Shown here one piece after another: positions 9,064 to 19,759 of a stretch of 64,000 bases of DNA. This stretch comes from an uncultured Pelagibacteraceae bacterium. GTDB lineage: Bacteria > Pseudomonadota > Alphaproteobacteria > Pelagibacterales > Pelagibacteraceae. The position numbers were made by a program, and so were the translations under genes. Position 1 is the stretch's first letter. Every line of letters begins with the position of its first letter. Under the pieces are notes generated by a model, which had not been told where the DNA came from, did not search any database, and worked only from the letters and a program-made list of their open reading frames with translations. The stretch is taken from contig CACICY010000001.1 in the NCBI GenBank assembly GCA_902585265.1, forward strand, positions 62,001-126,000. Reading direction: 5' to 3'.

Positions 9064-10431
9064 TTATTTTTGATATTTAACAAAATAAATTAAGAAATCA
9101 GGTATTTTTTTTGTTTTTAAGAGCTCAAAATTTTCCTTTTTATATATATTCGAACATACTTCTGAATCTGGGATTCCATCGTTATCTCCAACCATAAACC
9201 GTGCATTATTCAAACATAGTATTGCAAATTCTTCTTTTTTAATATTTTTTGGAAAATATTTTATATTTGTGATTTCAAATTTATTTTTTTTTGAAAAATT
9301 ATAATTTTCTAAAAAATGATTAAACGTTGTTTGTTCATTTGTAAAAATTTTTCTTATATTTAAATTTTCTGAATTAATAATTTTTAAAGCATCTCTCATA
9401 GGAGGTCGATCAATTGGAATATCATTCCAAAAATAAATACAATTTATTAAAGCAAATAATAAAGTTACGTATTTTAAAATTTCTTTACTTTGCTGGTGAA
9501 TATTATATCCAACCCAAAATATTATCATTGGTATTAGAGGTATAAAATATTTACCAGTCATTACAGAAGCTGCAATTTGGGAATAAATAATTAACATCAG
9601 ATATACTGTTATTATTATTACTAAAAAATAATTAATTGGTGTCATTTCATTTTTTTTAAAATTCTTAAATTTGTCCTTGAACAGTATTAAATTAATTTTT
9701 TTTAATAAAAAAAAAGCAAATAAAATAAGCATGAAACCACCAAAAAAAATTGATCCGAAGAATGTTCTAAAAAAATAATTTATAAAAAATTTATTTTCAA
9801 ATGGAGTATATCCATCAAAATTTCCTGTGAGATAAAAAAGATAATCAACATTTATTAAGATATAGGTTAAAAATATTAGAGCTAAAAAGAATATTCTTTT
9901 AAAATCTATAAAAAAGATTAATAAAAAAGTACCTTGACCAACAAAAATTGCCATACTTTGAGGCCAAATTGTTAACATAGTCAAAGTTGAAATAATATAA
10001 ATTACATAGTTTTTAAAAGAATTTATGTTTTTAATAAAAATTTTAATAAAGTAATAACTACTTATAAAACTTAAGAACAAAGTTGGTGAATGCGGTCTAA
10101 AAGCATTTAATTCTCTTATTAAAAAAAGATTGAGAGAGAAAAGTATCAAAACTATTAGTCTAAAATTAAAATCTTTAGAAATGAAATTCAGAACGTATTT
10201 TGTAAAATAAGTGAATACCCAGGGGTAAGCCTCTTTTAATACCCATCCTCCTCTATCTCCATGATAATGCCTTTGCCAAGTTTCCTCATTGCTAATGTTA
10301 GCATCTACAGTATAAAAAAAATTCCAATCATCATAGTAATCATCAAAAGAGCCTAAATAAAAAAATGTTAGAACAACAAATAAAATTTTTATGGATAGAA
10401 ATATTACTCTGTGATTATTAAAGTTAAGCAA
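9064..10431 (-). CDS. Multi-spanning membrane protein, probable GT-C-type glycosyltransferase
   Basis: A 455 aa membrane protein with about nine to ten hydrophobic segments and a hydrophilic C-terminal domain of about 120 residues. After the first membrane segment comes an acidic loop, SFDDYYDDWNFF (near residue 28). GT-C enzymes that use polyprenyl-phosphate sugars carry their catalytic Asp/Glu in this position. It lies 9 bases downstream of a GtrB/DPM-like GT2 gene. That pairing (a polyprenyl-phosphate sugar synthase plus a membrane transferase) is typical of lipid-linked sugar decoration of glycans or proteins. The family assignment is inference from topology; I do not recognise a named family. 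Confidence 0.6.
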   Translation of the reverse strand: MLNFNNHRVIFLSIKILFVVLTFFYLGSFDDYYDDWNFFYTVDANISNEETWQRHYHGDRGGWVLKEAYPWVFTYFTKYVLNFISKDFNFRLIVLILFSLNLFLIRELNAFRPHSPTLFLSFISSYYFIKIFIKNINSFKNYVIYIISTLTMLTIWPQSMAIFVGQGTFLLIFFIDFKRIFFLALIFLTYILINVDYLFYLTGNFDGYTPFENKFFINYFFRTFFGSIFFGGFMLILFAFFLLKKINLILFKDKFKNFKKNEMTPINYFLVIIITVYLMLIIYSQIAASVMTGKYFIPLIPMIIFWVGYNIHQQSKEILKYVTLLFALINCIYFWNDIPIDRPPMRDALKIINSENLNIRKIFTNEQTTFNHFLENYNFSKKNKFEITNIKYFPKNIKKEEFAILCLNNARFMVGDNDGIPDSEVCSNIYKKENFELLKTKKIPDFLIYFVKYQK

Positions 10432-10440
10432 GTTATTTCT

Positions 10441-11355
10441 CTAATATACAATTGGCACTGTTGAAATTCTCTTATAAATTCTTATCAAAAAATATATTAA
10501 ACTGATACTTAAAAAAAAACTAATTAATCCAAGTAATAATAACGAATATTCAAAAATACTGAATTCAGACAAATTTTGATCAAAGAATTTTAAATTTAAA
10601 AGTGATAGAAGTAAAATATTAGCAGATAAAGAAAAAATAAGAATTCCATTAAAAAAATTTCTTGCAAATAAATAAATAGCAGTTATTGCAAAATCTATCT
10701 GCTTAAAAGTTGTATATTTAGATTTTCCGTTTGTTCTCTTTAAAGGCGTATAGTCAAAATAACATTTATTCAACTCATTAAAGTGAATAAAACCTCTTAA
10801 AAATAACCTAGATAAATGAGAAGAAACAATTTTATTTCTAACATTCCTAGTAAAAAGGTAAAAATCTGAGGATCCTGGATCAATATCAACTTTAGTAAAA
10901 CTTGAAAAAAAGTAATAGAAATTTTTGGAGAAAAATTTTTTTATTTTACTTTCGTAGTTTCCATATTTCTTTCTCATTTGAATTAATTCAAATTTTCCTA
11001 ATGACAATTTATTAATCATTTTTATGAAATAATTTGGGTCTTGTTGACAATCAGAGTCTAGCGCTCCATAAAAATCTGCTTTTTCACCTTCTAACGCTGA
11101 AAATATTGCTAACTGCTGACCATAATTTTTTTTGAAATTAATTAATTTAATGTATTTTTTAAATTTTATTAACTCTTGAACAATTTTTTTGGAATCGTCA
11201 TAACTACCATCATTCACTAATACTAATTTTACTAAATATCCTTTTTTAATTAATTTTGATCTTGCAATATCAAAATTATTTATAAATTTTCTTAAATTTT
11301 GTTCTTCATTATAGAATGCTGATATTATACAGATATTTTTTTTTCTGTTTTTCAT
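10441..11355 (-). CDS. GT2 glycosyltransferase, polyprenyl-phosphate sugar synthase type (GtrB/ArnC/DPM1-like)
   Basis: An N-terminal GT-A domain (residues 1-230) with ISAFYNEEQNL at the start, the VLVNDGSYDDS nucleotide-binding motif and the ALDSDCQQDP metal site near residue 98, followed by two C-terminal membrane helices (about 232-255 and 265-293). This layout is that of enzymes moving a sugar from UDP or GDP to undecaprenyl phosphate at the inner face of the membrane. It is probably co-transcribed with the membrane protein that follows and diverges from rluD with 31 bases between starts. The sugar is unknown. Confidence 0.85.
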   Translation of the reverse strand: MKNRKKNICIISAFYNEEQNLRKFINNFDIARSKLIKKGYLVKLVLVNDGSYDDSKKIVQELIKFKKYIKLINFKKNYGQQLAIFSALEGEKADFYGALDSDCQQDPNYFIKMINKLSLGKFELIQMRKKYGNYESKIKKFFSKNFYYFFSSFTKVDIDPGSSDFYLFTRNVRNKIVSSHLSRLFLRGFIHFNELNKCYFDYTPLKRTNGKSKYTTFKQIDFAITAIYLFARNFFNGILIFSLSANILLLSLLNLKFFDQNLSEFSIFEYSLLLLGLISFFLSISLIYFLIRIYKRISTVPIVY

Positions 11356-11386
11356 GTAATACTAACAATACATTAAAAATGTTAAT

Positions 11387-12364
11387 ATGAAAAAAATTTC
11401 TTTTAAATATAAAAATTTAAATAAAAAAATTAGAGTTGATTCTTACATCAGTTCTTTGGAAAAGTCTTTAAGTAGATCAAAAATAAAAAAGCTAATACTC
11501 TCAAATAATATGACAATTAATAGTTTTGTTATTAATGATGTATCTCATTCTTTAAAATATGGTGATTTAGTTGAAATTAAAATTCCAGTAGAAAAAACAC
11601 ACAACTTAAAACCTTTTAATTATAAACTAGATATAATATTTGAAGATAAAGATTTATTAATAATTAATAAAACCTCAGGAATTAGTATGCACCCAGGTGC
11701 TGGTAATTACGATAATACTATTGTGAATGCTTTGATTTATTATGGATATAAAAACCTCTCAAATTTAGGTAATGAATTAAGGCCAGGTATTGTTCATAGA
11801 ATAGATAAGGATACTTCAGGATTAGTAGTAATTGCGAAAAATAATAAATCACATGTAAACTTATCTGAACAGTTCTCTAAACATTCAATCAAAAGAATTT
11901 ACCATACTCTGATTTGGGGAAAATTAAGACCACAAAATGGAAAAATTGAAACTTTAATAAATAGAAGTTCAAAAAATAGACAATTAATGGAAGTTAATTT
12001 TTTAAAAGGTAAAAAGGCGATTACAAATTATAAAACTCTAGAAATTTTTGAAAATAATAATATACCAACTTTTAGTTTAGTAGAGTGTGAGCTAGAAACA
12101 GGAAGAACTCACCAAATAAGAGTACACATGAGTCACAAAGGTAATAATATTTTAGGAGATAGGAAATATAAAAAAAAATTTAAAAATATTAAAATTATTG
12201 CTACAGATTTAGAAGAAAATATAAAGGGTTTAAAGAGACAGTTTTTGCATGCAAAAGTCTTGGGATTTAATCATCCAACTTCTGGGAAAAAACTAGAGTT
12301 TGACTCAAAATTACCAAATGATCTAAATAAAATCCTTAAAAAGCTTAGAAATTCAAATAAATAA
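11387..12364 (+). CDS. rluD: 23S rRNA pseudouridine synthase, RluA/RluD family
   Basis: An N-terminal S4 RNA-binding domain (residues 14-70, DSYISS...RSKIKKLI) precedes the catalytic domain with the active-site motif GIVHRIDKDTSGL near residue 137, whose Asp is the nucleophile, and LETGRTHQIRVHM near residue 236. The 325 aa length and the S4 domain fit RluD, which modifies helix 69 of 23S rRNA, although RluC cannot be fully excluded. Its place next to rpoH is common in alphaproteobacteria. Confidence 0.88.
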   Translation: MKKISFKYKNLNKKIRVDSYISSLEKSLSRSKIKKLILSNNMTINSFVINDVSHSLKYGDLVEIKIPVEKTHNLKPFNYKLDIIFEDKDLLIINKTSGISMHPGAGNYDNTIVNALIYYGYKNLSNLGNELRPGIVHRIDKDTSGLVVIAKNNKSHVNLSEQFSKHSIKRIYHTLIWGKLRPQNGKIETLINRSSKNRQLMEVNFLKGKKAITNYKTLEIFENNNIPTFSLVECELETGRTHQIRVHMSHKGNNILGDRKYKKKFKNIKIIATDLEENIKGLKRQFLHAKVLGFNHPTSGKKLEFDSKLPNDLNKILKKLRNSNK

Positions 12365-12369
12365 AATTG

Positions 12370-12397
12370 TTGTAAATTTTTATTTCTTTATTACATA
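12370..12397 (+). promoter_or_regulatory. Possible rpoH promoter
   Basis: TTGTAA at 12370-12375 and TACATA at 12392-12397 are 16 bases apart in the 59-base gap between rluD and rpoH. This would leave a leader of about 20 bases. The match is modest and the region is AT-rich. Confidence 0.28.
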
Positions 12398-12423
12398 AAT
12401 ACAAAAATTAAATACTAACAAAA

Positions 12424-13314
12424 ATGAATATTGCATCTAATAAATTGCCAGTATTATCCAATGAAGGTGGTCTGACTGCGTATTTAGCACAAATTAAAAA
12501 ATTTCCTATGCTCGCTGCTGAAGAGGAATATATGCTTGCTAAAAACTGGAGATCCACAGGAAATGTTAAATCTGCAGAGAAGCTTGTTACAAGTCACCTA
12601 AGGTTAGTTGCAAAAATAGCAATGGGTTATAAAGGATATGGTTTACCTCTTAATGAAATGATATCAGAGGGAAATGTTGGATTAATGCAGGCTGTGAAAA
12701 AGTTTGAACCAGAAAAAGGATTTAGGTTAGCAACATATGCAATGTGGTGGATTAGAGCTTCAATTCAAGAATATATTTTAAGATCATGGAGCTTGGTTAA
12801 AATAGGTACTACTACAGCTCAAAAAAAACTATTTTTTAATTTAAAAAAAATAAAAAATCAAATTGCTCCAAGTACAGAAGGAGATTTAAAAGATACACAT
12901 GTAAAAGATATTGCAAACAGACTATCTGTAAGTGAAGATGAAGTAGTATCTATGAATAGAAGACTCTTGGGTAAAGAACAATCTTTAAATGCGCCAATAG
13001 GAGAGGATGGTGACGAATGGCAAGATTGGGTTATAGATAAAGAGATGGATCATGAACTCAAAATTGCACAAAGTGAAGAAATTGAACAAAGGAAAGATCT
13101 ATTACAAGATTCTATTAAAGTTTTAAATGATCGAGAAAAAAATATATTATATTCAAGAAGATTGATAGACAACCCAATAACATTGGACGATTTAAGTAAG
13201 AAATATAAAATCAGTAGAGAGAGAGTTAGACAAATAGAAAACAAAGCTTTTGAAAAACTACAAAAGCATATGCTTAATTCTGCTAAATCAAAAAACTTGC
13301 TACCATCAATTTAG
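12424..13314 (+). CDS. rpoH: RNA polymerase sigma-32 (heat-shock) factor
   Basis: A sigma-70 family factor of 296 aa. Region 2 shows [37 protein letters not shown] and the -10 recognition helix with [15 protein letters not shown]. The segment [10 protein letters not shown] (about residue 136) is the RpoH box found only in sigma-32 proteins. Region 4 ends with the helix-turn-helix [16 protein letters not shown]. It directs heat-shock transcription. The stop is nested with that of the convergent purA gene. Confidence 0.95.
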   Translation: MNIASNKLPVLSNEGGLTAYLAQIKKFPMLAAEEEYMLAKNWRSTGNVKSAEKLVTSHLRLVAKIAMGYKGYGLPLNEMISEGNVGLMQAVKKFEPEKGFRLATYAMWWIRASIQEYILRSWSLVKIGTTTAQKKLFFNLKKIKNQIAPSTEGDLKDTHVKDIANRLSVSEDEVVSMNRRLLGKEQSLNAPIGEDGDEWQDWVIDKEMDHELKIAQSEEIEQRKDLLQDSIKVLNDREKNILYSRRLIDNPITLDDLSKKYKISRERVRQIENKAFEKLQKHMLNSAKSKNLLPSI

Positions 13315-14603
13315 AGATTAAAAGGATCTTGAATTAAAATTGTATCATTTCTCTCTGGACTAGTAGAAATACTTGAAATTCTAGTCTCAATAAATTTTTC
13401 TAATTCTTTAATATAAATTTTTGCATTTTCTGGTAATTGTTCAAATTTTTTTATACCTGCTGTTGAAGATTTCCAACCTTTAAAGGATTTATATATTGGT
13501 TTAGCTAGAAATTGGTCATCAACCGAGGCTGGAAGGTAATCAAATTTTTTACCATTTATCTCATAAGCAATACACATTTTAATTACATCTAGTTCGTCTA
13601 ACACATCTAGTTTAGTTAGTGCAATTCCATCAATTCCTGAAATTTTTAGAGTTTGTCTTACAAGGACTCCATCAAACCAGCCACATCTTCTCTTTCGACT
13701 GGTAACAGTTCCAAATTCTTTTCCTCTTATTCCAAGTAAGTCGCCAATCTCATCTCTTAGTTCAGTTGGAAAAGGACCTTCTCCAACTCTTGTGGTATAT
13801 GCTTTTGTAATGCCTAAAACATAATTAATGGTGTTAATTCCACAACCTGATCCAGTCGCAGCAGACGAAGCGACAGTATTAGAAGAGGTTACATATGGAT
13901 AAGTCCCATGATCGACGTCTAAAAGAACTCCTTGAGCTCCTTCAAATAATATTTTTTTGTTTTGAGATTTAAAATTATCTATTTTTTTCCATACTGGCTG
14001 TGAAAATTTAAGTATTTGTGGCGCAATTTTTAACAAATCTTTTTTTAATTGCTCTTTTTTAAATTCATTTTTTTTCAAACCTTTTCTTATGGCATTATGA
14101 TGGCTTAATACTGCGTCTAATCTTTTATCCAAATTACTTTCTGATGCAAGATCCATTACTCTTATTGATCTTCTACCAACCTTATCTTCATATGCTGGCC
14201 CTATTCCTCTTCTTGTAGTGCCAATTTTTGATTTTCCTGCTGCATCTTCTCTAATCTCATCCATTTCTTTATGATATGGCAAAATAAGAGTTGCTGCTTC
14301 AGATAAAATTAAATTATCAGGATTAACTTCAACACCTTTAAATTTAATTTCATCAATCTCATCTAAAAGTGCCCATGGATCAACCACTACGCCATTTCCA
14401 ATAATTGATATTTTATTTTTTCTCACAATTCCTGATGGTAACAATCTTAATTTATAAACTACACCATCTATTACAAGAGTATGTCCGGCATTGTGCCCAC
14501 CTTGAAATCTTACAATTACGTCAGCCTCACTTGAAAGCCAGTCAACAATTTTACCTTTTCCTTCATCTCCCCATTGTGATCCGACTACAACTACATTTTT
14601 CAT
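13311..14603 (-). CDS. purA: Adenylosuccinate synthase
   Basis: Joins IMP and aspartate with GTP to give adenylosuccinate in AMP synthesis. The GTP-binding N-terminus [44 protein letters not shown], the Gln/Gly motif [20 protein letters not shown] and the C-terminal TSPERNDTI are all present. At 430 aa it is full length. The start overlaps the stop of thiD by 4 bases, so the two are likely co-transcribed at the end of the leftward series. Confidence 0.97.
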   Translation of the reverse strand: MKNVVVVGSQWGDEGKGKIVDWLSSEADVIVRFQGGHNAGHTLVIDGVVYKLRLLPSGIVRKNKISIIGNGVVVDPWALLDEIDEIKFKGVEVNPDNLILSEAATLILPYHKEMDEIREDAAGKSKIGTTRRGIGPAYEDKVGRRSIRVMDLASESNLDKRLDAVLSHHNAIRKGLKKNEFKKEQLKKDLLKIAPQILKFSQPVWKKIDNFKSQNKKILFEGAQGVLLDVDHGTYPYVTSSNTVASSAATGSGCGINTINYVLGITKAYTTRVGEGPFPTELRDEIGDLLGIRGKEFGTVTSRKRRCGWFDGVLVRQTLKISGIDGIALTKLDVLDELDVIKMCIAYEINGKKFDYLPASVDDQFLAKPIYKSFKGWKSSTAGIKKFEQLPENAKIYIKELEKFIETRISSISTSPERNDTILIQDPFNL

Positions 14604-15412
14604 CTAAAATTTTTTTTAATTTGTATACTATTTAAATGGTTTACAGGACCATGACCTTTCCCTAAATTTGGTTGTGTTCTTAATGAATGATTTACATATT
14701 TAATTGCCAATTCACAAGATTTCTTTAAAGTTTTTCCACATGAAAAGAAGGTAGTTATAGCGCTAGAAAGAGTACAACCAGTGCCATGGCTATTTTTTGT
14801 ATTTATTTTCTTATTTTTAAAGATTGTGATTTCATTTTTATTAATAAATATGTCTTGAATATTTTTATAATTTAAATGACCTCCTTTAATAAGAACATTT
14901 TTTGCACCCAATTCTATTAAATGGTTACCTGCAAAAATTACATCCTGAATAGTTGATATTTTTGAATTGGTTAAAACTTCAGCTTCAGGTATGTTTGGTG
15001 TAATTAAATCTGCTTCAGACAAAAGCTTATTTTTTAAAATTTTAATAGCATGGTCATTAATTAATTTTTTTCCACCCTTTGCCACCATCACAGGATCTAA
15101 TATTATTTTTTTTGCTTTAATCTTTTTTAATGATTTTATTACTGAATTTATAACTTCTTTTGAATGAAGCATTCCTATTTTGACAGCATCTGGTTTTATA
15201 TCTTTTGCTGTAAATTCAATTTGATGCGAAATTTCTTCACTATTTACTGGAATAATTGATTTAACACCTGTTGTGTTTTGCGATGTTATAGCAGTTATAG
15301 CAGTCATGGCATACGAGCCAAGCGAAGTGACAGTTTTAATGTCTGCCTGTATGCCTGCACCACCAGAAGAGTCTGAACCAGCAATAATTAAAATTTTAGA
15401 TTTTATTTTCAA
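14600..15412 (-). CDS. thiD: Hydroxymethylpyrimidine/phosphomethylpyrimidine kinase
   Basis: Phosphorylates HMP and HMP-phosphate to HMP diphosphate, the pyrimidine half of thiamine. A ribokinase-fold protein with [19 protein letters not shown] at the N-terminus, the [10 protein letters not shown] motif near residue 125, and the catalytic [10 protein letters not shown] anion hole near residue 219. The 270 aa length is normal. Some SAR11 strains are known to lack ThiC and to depend on external HMP, which makes ThiD the entry point; thiC presence cannot be judged from this window. Confidence 0.94.
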   Translation of the reverse strand: MKIKSKILIIAGSDSSGGAGIQADIKTVTSLGSYAMTAITAITSQNTTGVKSIIPVNSEEISHQIEFTAKDIKPDAVKIGMLHSKEVINSVIKSLKKIKAKKIILDPVMVAKGGKKLINDHAIKILKNKLLSEADLITPNIPEAEVLTNSKISTIQDVIFAGNHLIELGAKNVLIKGGHLNYKNIQDIFINKNEITIFKNKKINTKNSHGTGCTLSSAITTFFSCGKTLKKSCELAIKYVNHSLRTQPNLGKGHGPVNHLNSIQIKKNFR

Positions 15413-15413
15413 G

Positions 15414-16745
15414 TTAGATAATTGATTTTTTTACGATATTAATACATTTTGAAAGCATAGTTTTATTCCCAGTTTCACACATTATTCTCACTACTGGCTC
15501 TGTTCCAGACTTTCTTACTAACATTCTACCTTTTCCTTTTATTAAACTATTTGCTTTTTTAATAGCATCTTTGCACTTGGGATTATTAATTATAGATTTA
15601 TCTTTTACTTCAACATTTTCTAACAATTGAGGAGTGGGTATAAAATTTTTAAATATTTCACTCGCTTTTTTGCCTTTCCTCATAGAAAAGAGAATTTCTA
15701 ATGCTACCAATAAACCATCACCTGTAGTCGCAAATTTACCAAGAATAATATGGCCAGATTGCTCTCCTCCTAAATTAAATTTATTTTTCTGCATTGCTTC
15801 TTTTACGTATCTATCACCAACTTTAGATCTTATAAACTTTATCTTATTTTTAGAAAAATATTTTATTAATCCATAGTTTGACATCAAAGTACCAACAACA
15901 CCACCTTTTAAAATTTTTTTTCTTTTCCATCGTGTTGCTAGCATTGCTATTATTTTATCTCCATCAATAATGTTACCCTTTTCATCACAAATAATAATTC
16001 TGTCTGCATCACCATCTAAAGAAATTCCAATATGGGATTTATTTTTTTTTGTATGATATTTAATTTTATTTGGGAACGTTGAACCACATTTTCTATTTAT
16101 ATTAAATCCATTTGGAGAAGTTCCAATTTCATGAACTATAGCACCTAATGATCTAAACAATTGAGGTCCTACTTTATATGCAGCTCCATTTGCACAATCT
16201 ATTGTAATTTTTAAACCTCTTAGATTAAATTGATTAGGGAAATTTGATTTTAATATTTCAATATATTTATCTGAGCCATTCTCTAATCTTTTAACTCTGC
16301 CTAATATTTGAGGATTTGATAATTTTTTTGATATTTTAGAATCAATTAGTTTTTCTATTTTTTTTTCTATTTTATCAGACAATTTTAAACCATTTGGTCC
16401 AAATAATTTTAAACCATTATCATCATATGGATTATGAGATGCAGTAATCATAATACCCATATTAGCTCTCATTTTTCTTGTAAGCATTGCAAGACCATTT
16501 GTCGGTAATGGCCCAAATGTAAATACATGCATTCCAGCTGATGTTAAACCTGAAACTAATGCTGGTTCTAGAGCATATCCTGACAACCTAGTATCTTTAG
16601 CAATTATTGCCATCTGTTTGGTTTTTTTTTTATTATTAAAATATGTGCCAACAGCCAAACCAAACTTAAAAAACATTTCACCATTTATTTTATTTCCATT
16701 TACTTTTCCTCTTATTCCGTCTGTTCCAAAATATTTTTTTATCAT
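15414..16745 (-). CDS. glmM: Phosphoglucosamine mutase
   Basis: Interconverts glucosamine 6-phosphate and 1-phosphate on the way to UDP-GlcNAc for peptidoglycan and surface sugars. The N-terminus KYFGTDGIRGK, the phosphoserine loop TASHNPYDDNGLK (about residue 100), the Mg-binding DGDADR (about residue 243) and the sugar/phosphate-binding GGEQSGH and RKSGTEPVVR motifs are present. The 443 aa length is typical. It overlaps folP by 4 bases; the ftsH-folP-glmM order is a widely conserved arrangement. Confidence 0.96.
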   Translation of the reverse strand: MIKKYFGTDGIRGKVNGNKINGEMFFKFGLAVGTYFNNKKKTKQMAIIAKDTRLSGYALEPALVSGLTSAGMHVFTFGPLPTNGLAMLTRKMRANMGIMITASHNPYDDNGLKLFGPNGLKLSDKIEKKIEKLIDSKISKKLSNPQILGRVKRLENGSDKYIEILKSNFPNQFNLRGLKITIDCANGAAYKVGPQLFRSLGAIVHEIGTSPNGFNINRKCGSTFPNKIKYHTKKNKSHIGISLDGDADRIIICDEKGNIIDGDKIIAMLATRWKRKKILKGGVVGTLMSNYGLIKYFSKNKIKFIRSKVGDRYVKEAMQKNKFNLGGEQSGHIILGKFATTGDGLLVALEILFSMRKGKKASEIFKNFIPTPQLLENVEVKDKSIINNPKCKDAIKKANSLIKGKGRMLVRKSGTEPVVRIMCETGNKTMLSKCINIVKKSII

Positions 16746-17797
16746 TTATTATAATTTAATTTTTTAAAGACTTTTATTCCTTGGTTGATTTCATTGACAT
16801 CATGAATTCTAAGTATTTGCACACCCTGCAACATACTAAAAATACTTGAAGACACTGTTCCACCTATTCTTTTTTTACTATCATTTTGACCAGATATATC
16901 TTTTATAAATCTCTTCCTAGAAACCCCCAACATTACTGGTAATCCTAAGGAATGAAAAATAGAAACATTACTAATTAGGGTAATATTATGTTTCATATTT
17001 TTACCAAATCCTATTCCTGGATCTAAAATAATATGGTTATGTTTAATACCTTTGCTTCTAATTAATTTTAACTTTTCATCAAAATAATCGTAAATGTCCA
17101 ATAAAACATTTTTATAACTTGGTTTTTTTTGCATAGTTTCTGTAGTGCCTTTCATATGATGCAAAACAAATGGTAATTTACTTTTTTTTAAAAAATTAAT
17201 TGTCTCCTTATCATAACTTAAACCTGATACATCATTTATAAGGTCTAGTTTATATTTTAAAGCTTTTTTCATTACAAAACTTTTTCTAGTATCTAAAGAA
17301 ACAAATAACTTTTTTGATTTTAAATAACCCATGATTTTATTTACTCTTGACCACTCCTCTGTTTGAAGAACTTCTTTAGATCCCGGTCTTGTGGACTCAC
17401 CTCCTATATCAATTATCTTTGCTCCATCAAATATTAATTTATTGATCTGATTTATTGCAGAAACTTTTTTAATAAATTTCCCACCATCAGAAAAACTATC
17501 TGGGGTAAGGTTTAAAATACCCATAAGCACTGGTAAATTATCAAATTTTAAATTAGGAATTTTTTTAGCCTTAGAAATATTATCTATATCTTTTAAGACT
17601 TTCCTTTTAATTTTTGGAGGTAAACTTTTAATGTTTTTTATATTTATTTTTTTCTTACTATTTCTTGTGATAATCTCAATAGTATCAAAGGAGCATGATT
17701 TTTTACCACTTAGTGGGAGAGAGATTTTTTTTTTAATATTTTCTATAGATGTTTTATTATAGTAAAAATTACACACTCTTGTGTAATATTTTTTCAT
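16742..17797 (-). CDS. folP: Dihydropteroate synthase
   Basis: Condenses p-aminobenzoate with the pterin pyrophosphate to make dihydropteroate in folate synthesis. The TIM-barrel core starts near residue 88 with LMGILNLTPDSFSDGG, followed by IIDIGGESTRPGS, SLDTRK, LINDVSGL, HHMKGT and LDPGIGFGK. An N-terminal extension of about 85 residues without known motifs precedes the core; alphaproteobacterial FolP proteins often carry such an extension. It lies 6 bases after ftsH. Confidence 0.94.
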   Translation of the reverse strand: MKKYYTRVCNFYYNKTSIENIKKKISLPLSGKKSCSFDTIEIITRNSKKKINIKNIKSLPPKIKRKVLKDIDNISKAKKIPNLKFDNLPVLMGILNLTPDSFSDGGKFIKKVSAINQINKLIFDGAKIIDIGGESTRPGSKEVLQTEEWSRVNKIMGYLKSKKLFVSLDTRKSFVMKKALKYKLDLINDVSGLSYDKETINFLKKSKLPFVLHHMKGTTETMQKKPSYKNVLLDIYDYFDEKLKLIRSKGIKHNHIILDPGIGFGKNMKHNITLISNVSIFHSLGLPVMLGVSRKRFIKDISGQNDSKKRIGGTVSSSIFSMLQGVQILRIHDVNEINQGIKVFKKLNYNK

Positions 17798-17803
17798 TAA
17801 ATT

Positions 17804-19696
17804 TTAATGAACAATCTTTGGTTTCAAACCCATTGAACCTAAAGCGGAGCTTTGATCATCCTCCTCTACTTTTAAATCCTCTTTGTTTTTTGGATATAAG
17901 TTTTTGTTTACTATGTCTTCAATTTCTTTACCTGATAATGTTTCATAAGTAAGTAAAGCTTTAGCTAATTTATGTAAATCATCGATTTTATCAGTCAATA
18001 CTTTTTTAGCTCTATCATAACCTTGATCAACAAATTTTCTTATCTCGCTATCAACTTTTCTAGCGGTTTCCTCTGACATATTTTGTTGTCTTGCAACAGA
18101 TCGCCCAAGGAAAACTTCCTCTTCATTTTCTCCATAAGCAACTGGACCAAGTTCCTTGCTTAAACCTGCCCTCATAACCATAGCTCTTGCTCTTTTCGTT
18201 GCTTGTTCAATATCACTTGCTGCACCTGTAGTTACTTTATCTTCTCCAAAGATGATTTCTTCTGCAACTCTTCCTCCCATAGCTATTGCCATTTGAGCAT
18301 GAAGCTGTTCTCTTGTTTGAGATACTTCGTCTCTCTCAGGAAGTTGCATTACCATTCCCAATGCTCTTCCCCTAGGAATAATTGTTGCTTTGTGAATGGG
18401 ATAAGCTGCTTTCTCATTAATAGTAACAATAGCATGTCCAGCTTCATGATAAGCTGTAAGTTTTTTCTCTTCCTCACTCATTACCATTGATCTTCTCTCA
18501 GACCCCATCATTACTTTATCTTTTGCTTCCTCGAATTCTAGGTAAGTAACTATTCTTTTATTTTTCCTTGCAGCTAGCAGTGCAGCTTCATTAACTAGGT
18601 TTGCTAAGTCAGCACCAGAAAACCCAGGAGTTCCTCGTGCTATTGTTCTTAAATTTACATCTGGAGCCATTGATATTTTCTTCGCGTGCACTTTTAATAT
18701 CTTTTCTCTTCCAAGTAAGTCAGGATTAGAAACTACAACTTGTCTATCAAACCTTCCTGGTCTTAATAAAGCTGGATCAAGTACATCCGGTCTGTTAGTT
18801 GCAGCAATTATAATAACACCTTCATTTGTATCGAAGCCGTCCATCTCAACAAGTAATTGATTAAGTGTTTGCTCTCTTTCATCGTTACCACCACCCAATC
18901 CAGCACCTCTACTTCTTCCTACAGCATCAATCTCGTCGATAAATATTATACAAGGTGAGTGTTTTTTACCTTGCTCAAACATATCTCGAACTCTTGAGGC
19001 TCCAACACCAACAAACATTTCTACAAAGTCTGAACCCGATATTGTGAAGAAAGGTACACCTGCCTCACCTGCAATAGCTCTTGCAAGTAAAGTTTTACCT
19101 GTTCCCGGTGGTCCAACTAAAAGACACCCACGAGGTATTTTTCCGCCTAACCTACTAAATTTTTTAGGATCTTTTAAAAATTCTACAACTTCTTCAACTT
19201 CTTCTTTAGCTTCTTCCACACCAGCAACATCATTAAATGTAACTTTACCCTTTAATTCATTCATCATCTTTGCTTTAGATTTGCCAAAACCCATCGCTCC
19301 ACCTTTTCCACCTTGCATCTGTCGCATAAAGAATATCCAAACAGCAATTAAAAGCAGCATTGGAAACCATGATAGGAGAACGCCAAATAATGAAGGCATT
19401 TTTTCTTCTAATGGGCTAGCTGAGATACTAACTCCCTTATCACTTAATTTTTGAATTAAATTTGGATCATCTGGAGCATAAGTGTTAAACATTTCTCCAT
19501 TAGACATTATACCTTTTATATTTTTACCTTGAATTTCTACTTGAACAACTCTTCCATTATCCACTTGAGTTAAAAATTCAGAAAATATTATGTTATTTTT
19601 TTGATTCGTTGAACCCTGCGGGTTTTTAAACATGTTATATAGACCTATGGTTAAGATCACTATTACCGCCCACATGGCTAAATTTTTGAAATTCAT
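17804..19696 (-). CDS. ftsH: ATP-dependent zinc metalloprotease FtsH
   Basis: A membrane-anchored AAA+ protease that degrades misfolded membrane proteins and regulators such as sigma-32. Two membrane helices (about residues 7-25 and 106-125) flank a periplasmic domain. The AAA domain has Walker [15 protein letters not shown] (about residue 193), Walker [11 protein letters not shown] and the second region of homology with RPGRFDRQ. The zinc site HEAGH is near residue 417. The 630 aa length is normal. The C-terminal tail is hydrophilic and acidic. Presence of rpoH in the same window fits the classical FtsH-sigma-32 link. Confidence 0.97.
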   Translation of the reverse strand: MNFKNLAMWAVIVILTIGLYNMFKNPQGSTNQKNNIIFSEFLTQVDNGRVVQVEIQGKNIKGIMSNGEMFNTYAPDDPNLIQKLSDKGVSISASPLEEKMPSLFGVLLSWFPMLLLIAVWIFFMRQMQGGKGGAMGFGKSKAKMMNELKGKVTFNDVAGVEEAKEEVEEVVEFLKDPKKFSRLGGKIPRGCLLVGPPGTGKTLLARAIAGEAGVPFFTISGSDFVEMFVGVGASRVRDMFEQGKKHSPCIIFIDEIDAVGRSRGAGLGGGNDEREQTLNQLLVEMDGFDTNEGVIIIAATNRPDVLDPALLRPGRFDRQVVVSNPDLLGREKILKVHAKKISMAPDVNLRTIARGTPGFSGADLANLVNEAALLAARKNKRIVTYLEFEEAKDKVMMGSERRSMVMSEEEKKLTAYHEAGHAIVTINEKAAYPIHKATIIPRGRALGMVMQLPERDEVSQTREQLHAQMAIAMGGRVAEEIIFGEDKVTTGAASDIEQATKRARAMVMRAGLSKELGPVAYGENEEEVFLGRSVARQQNMSEETARKVDSEIRKFVDQGYDRAKKVLTDKIDDLHKLAKALLTYETLSGKEIEDIVNKNLYPKNKEDLKVEEDDQSSALGSMGLKPKIVH

Positions 19697-19759
19697 AAGT
19701 ATAAATTAAGAATTATTATGAATTAAACAAGTGTCAATTTGTGCCAATTTGGAAGTATT

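Noticed and set aside
19044..19454. 136-codon open frame antisense to ftsH
   Set aside because: It mirrors the strongly conserved AAA domain of ftsH on the other strand and has no recognisable protein features.
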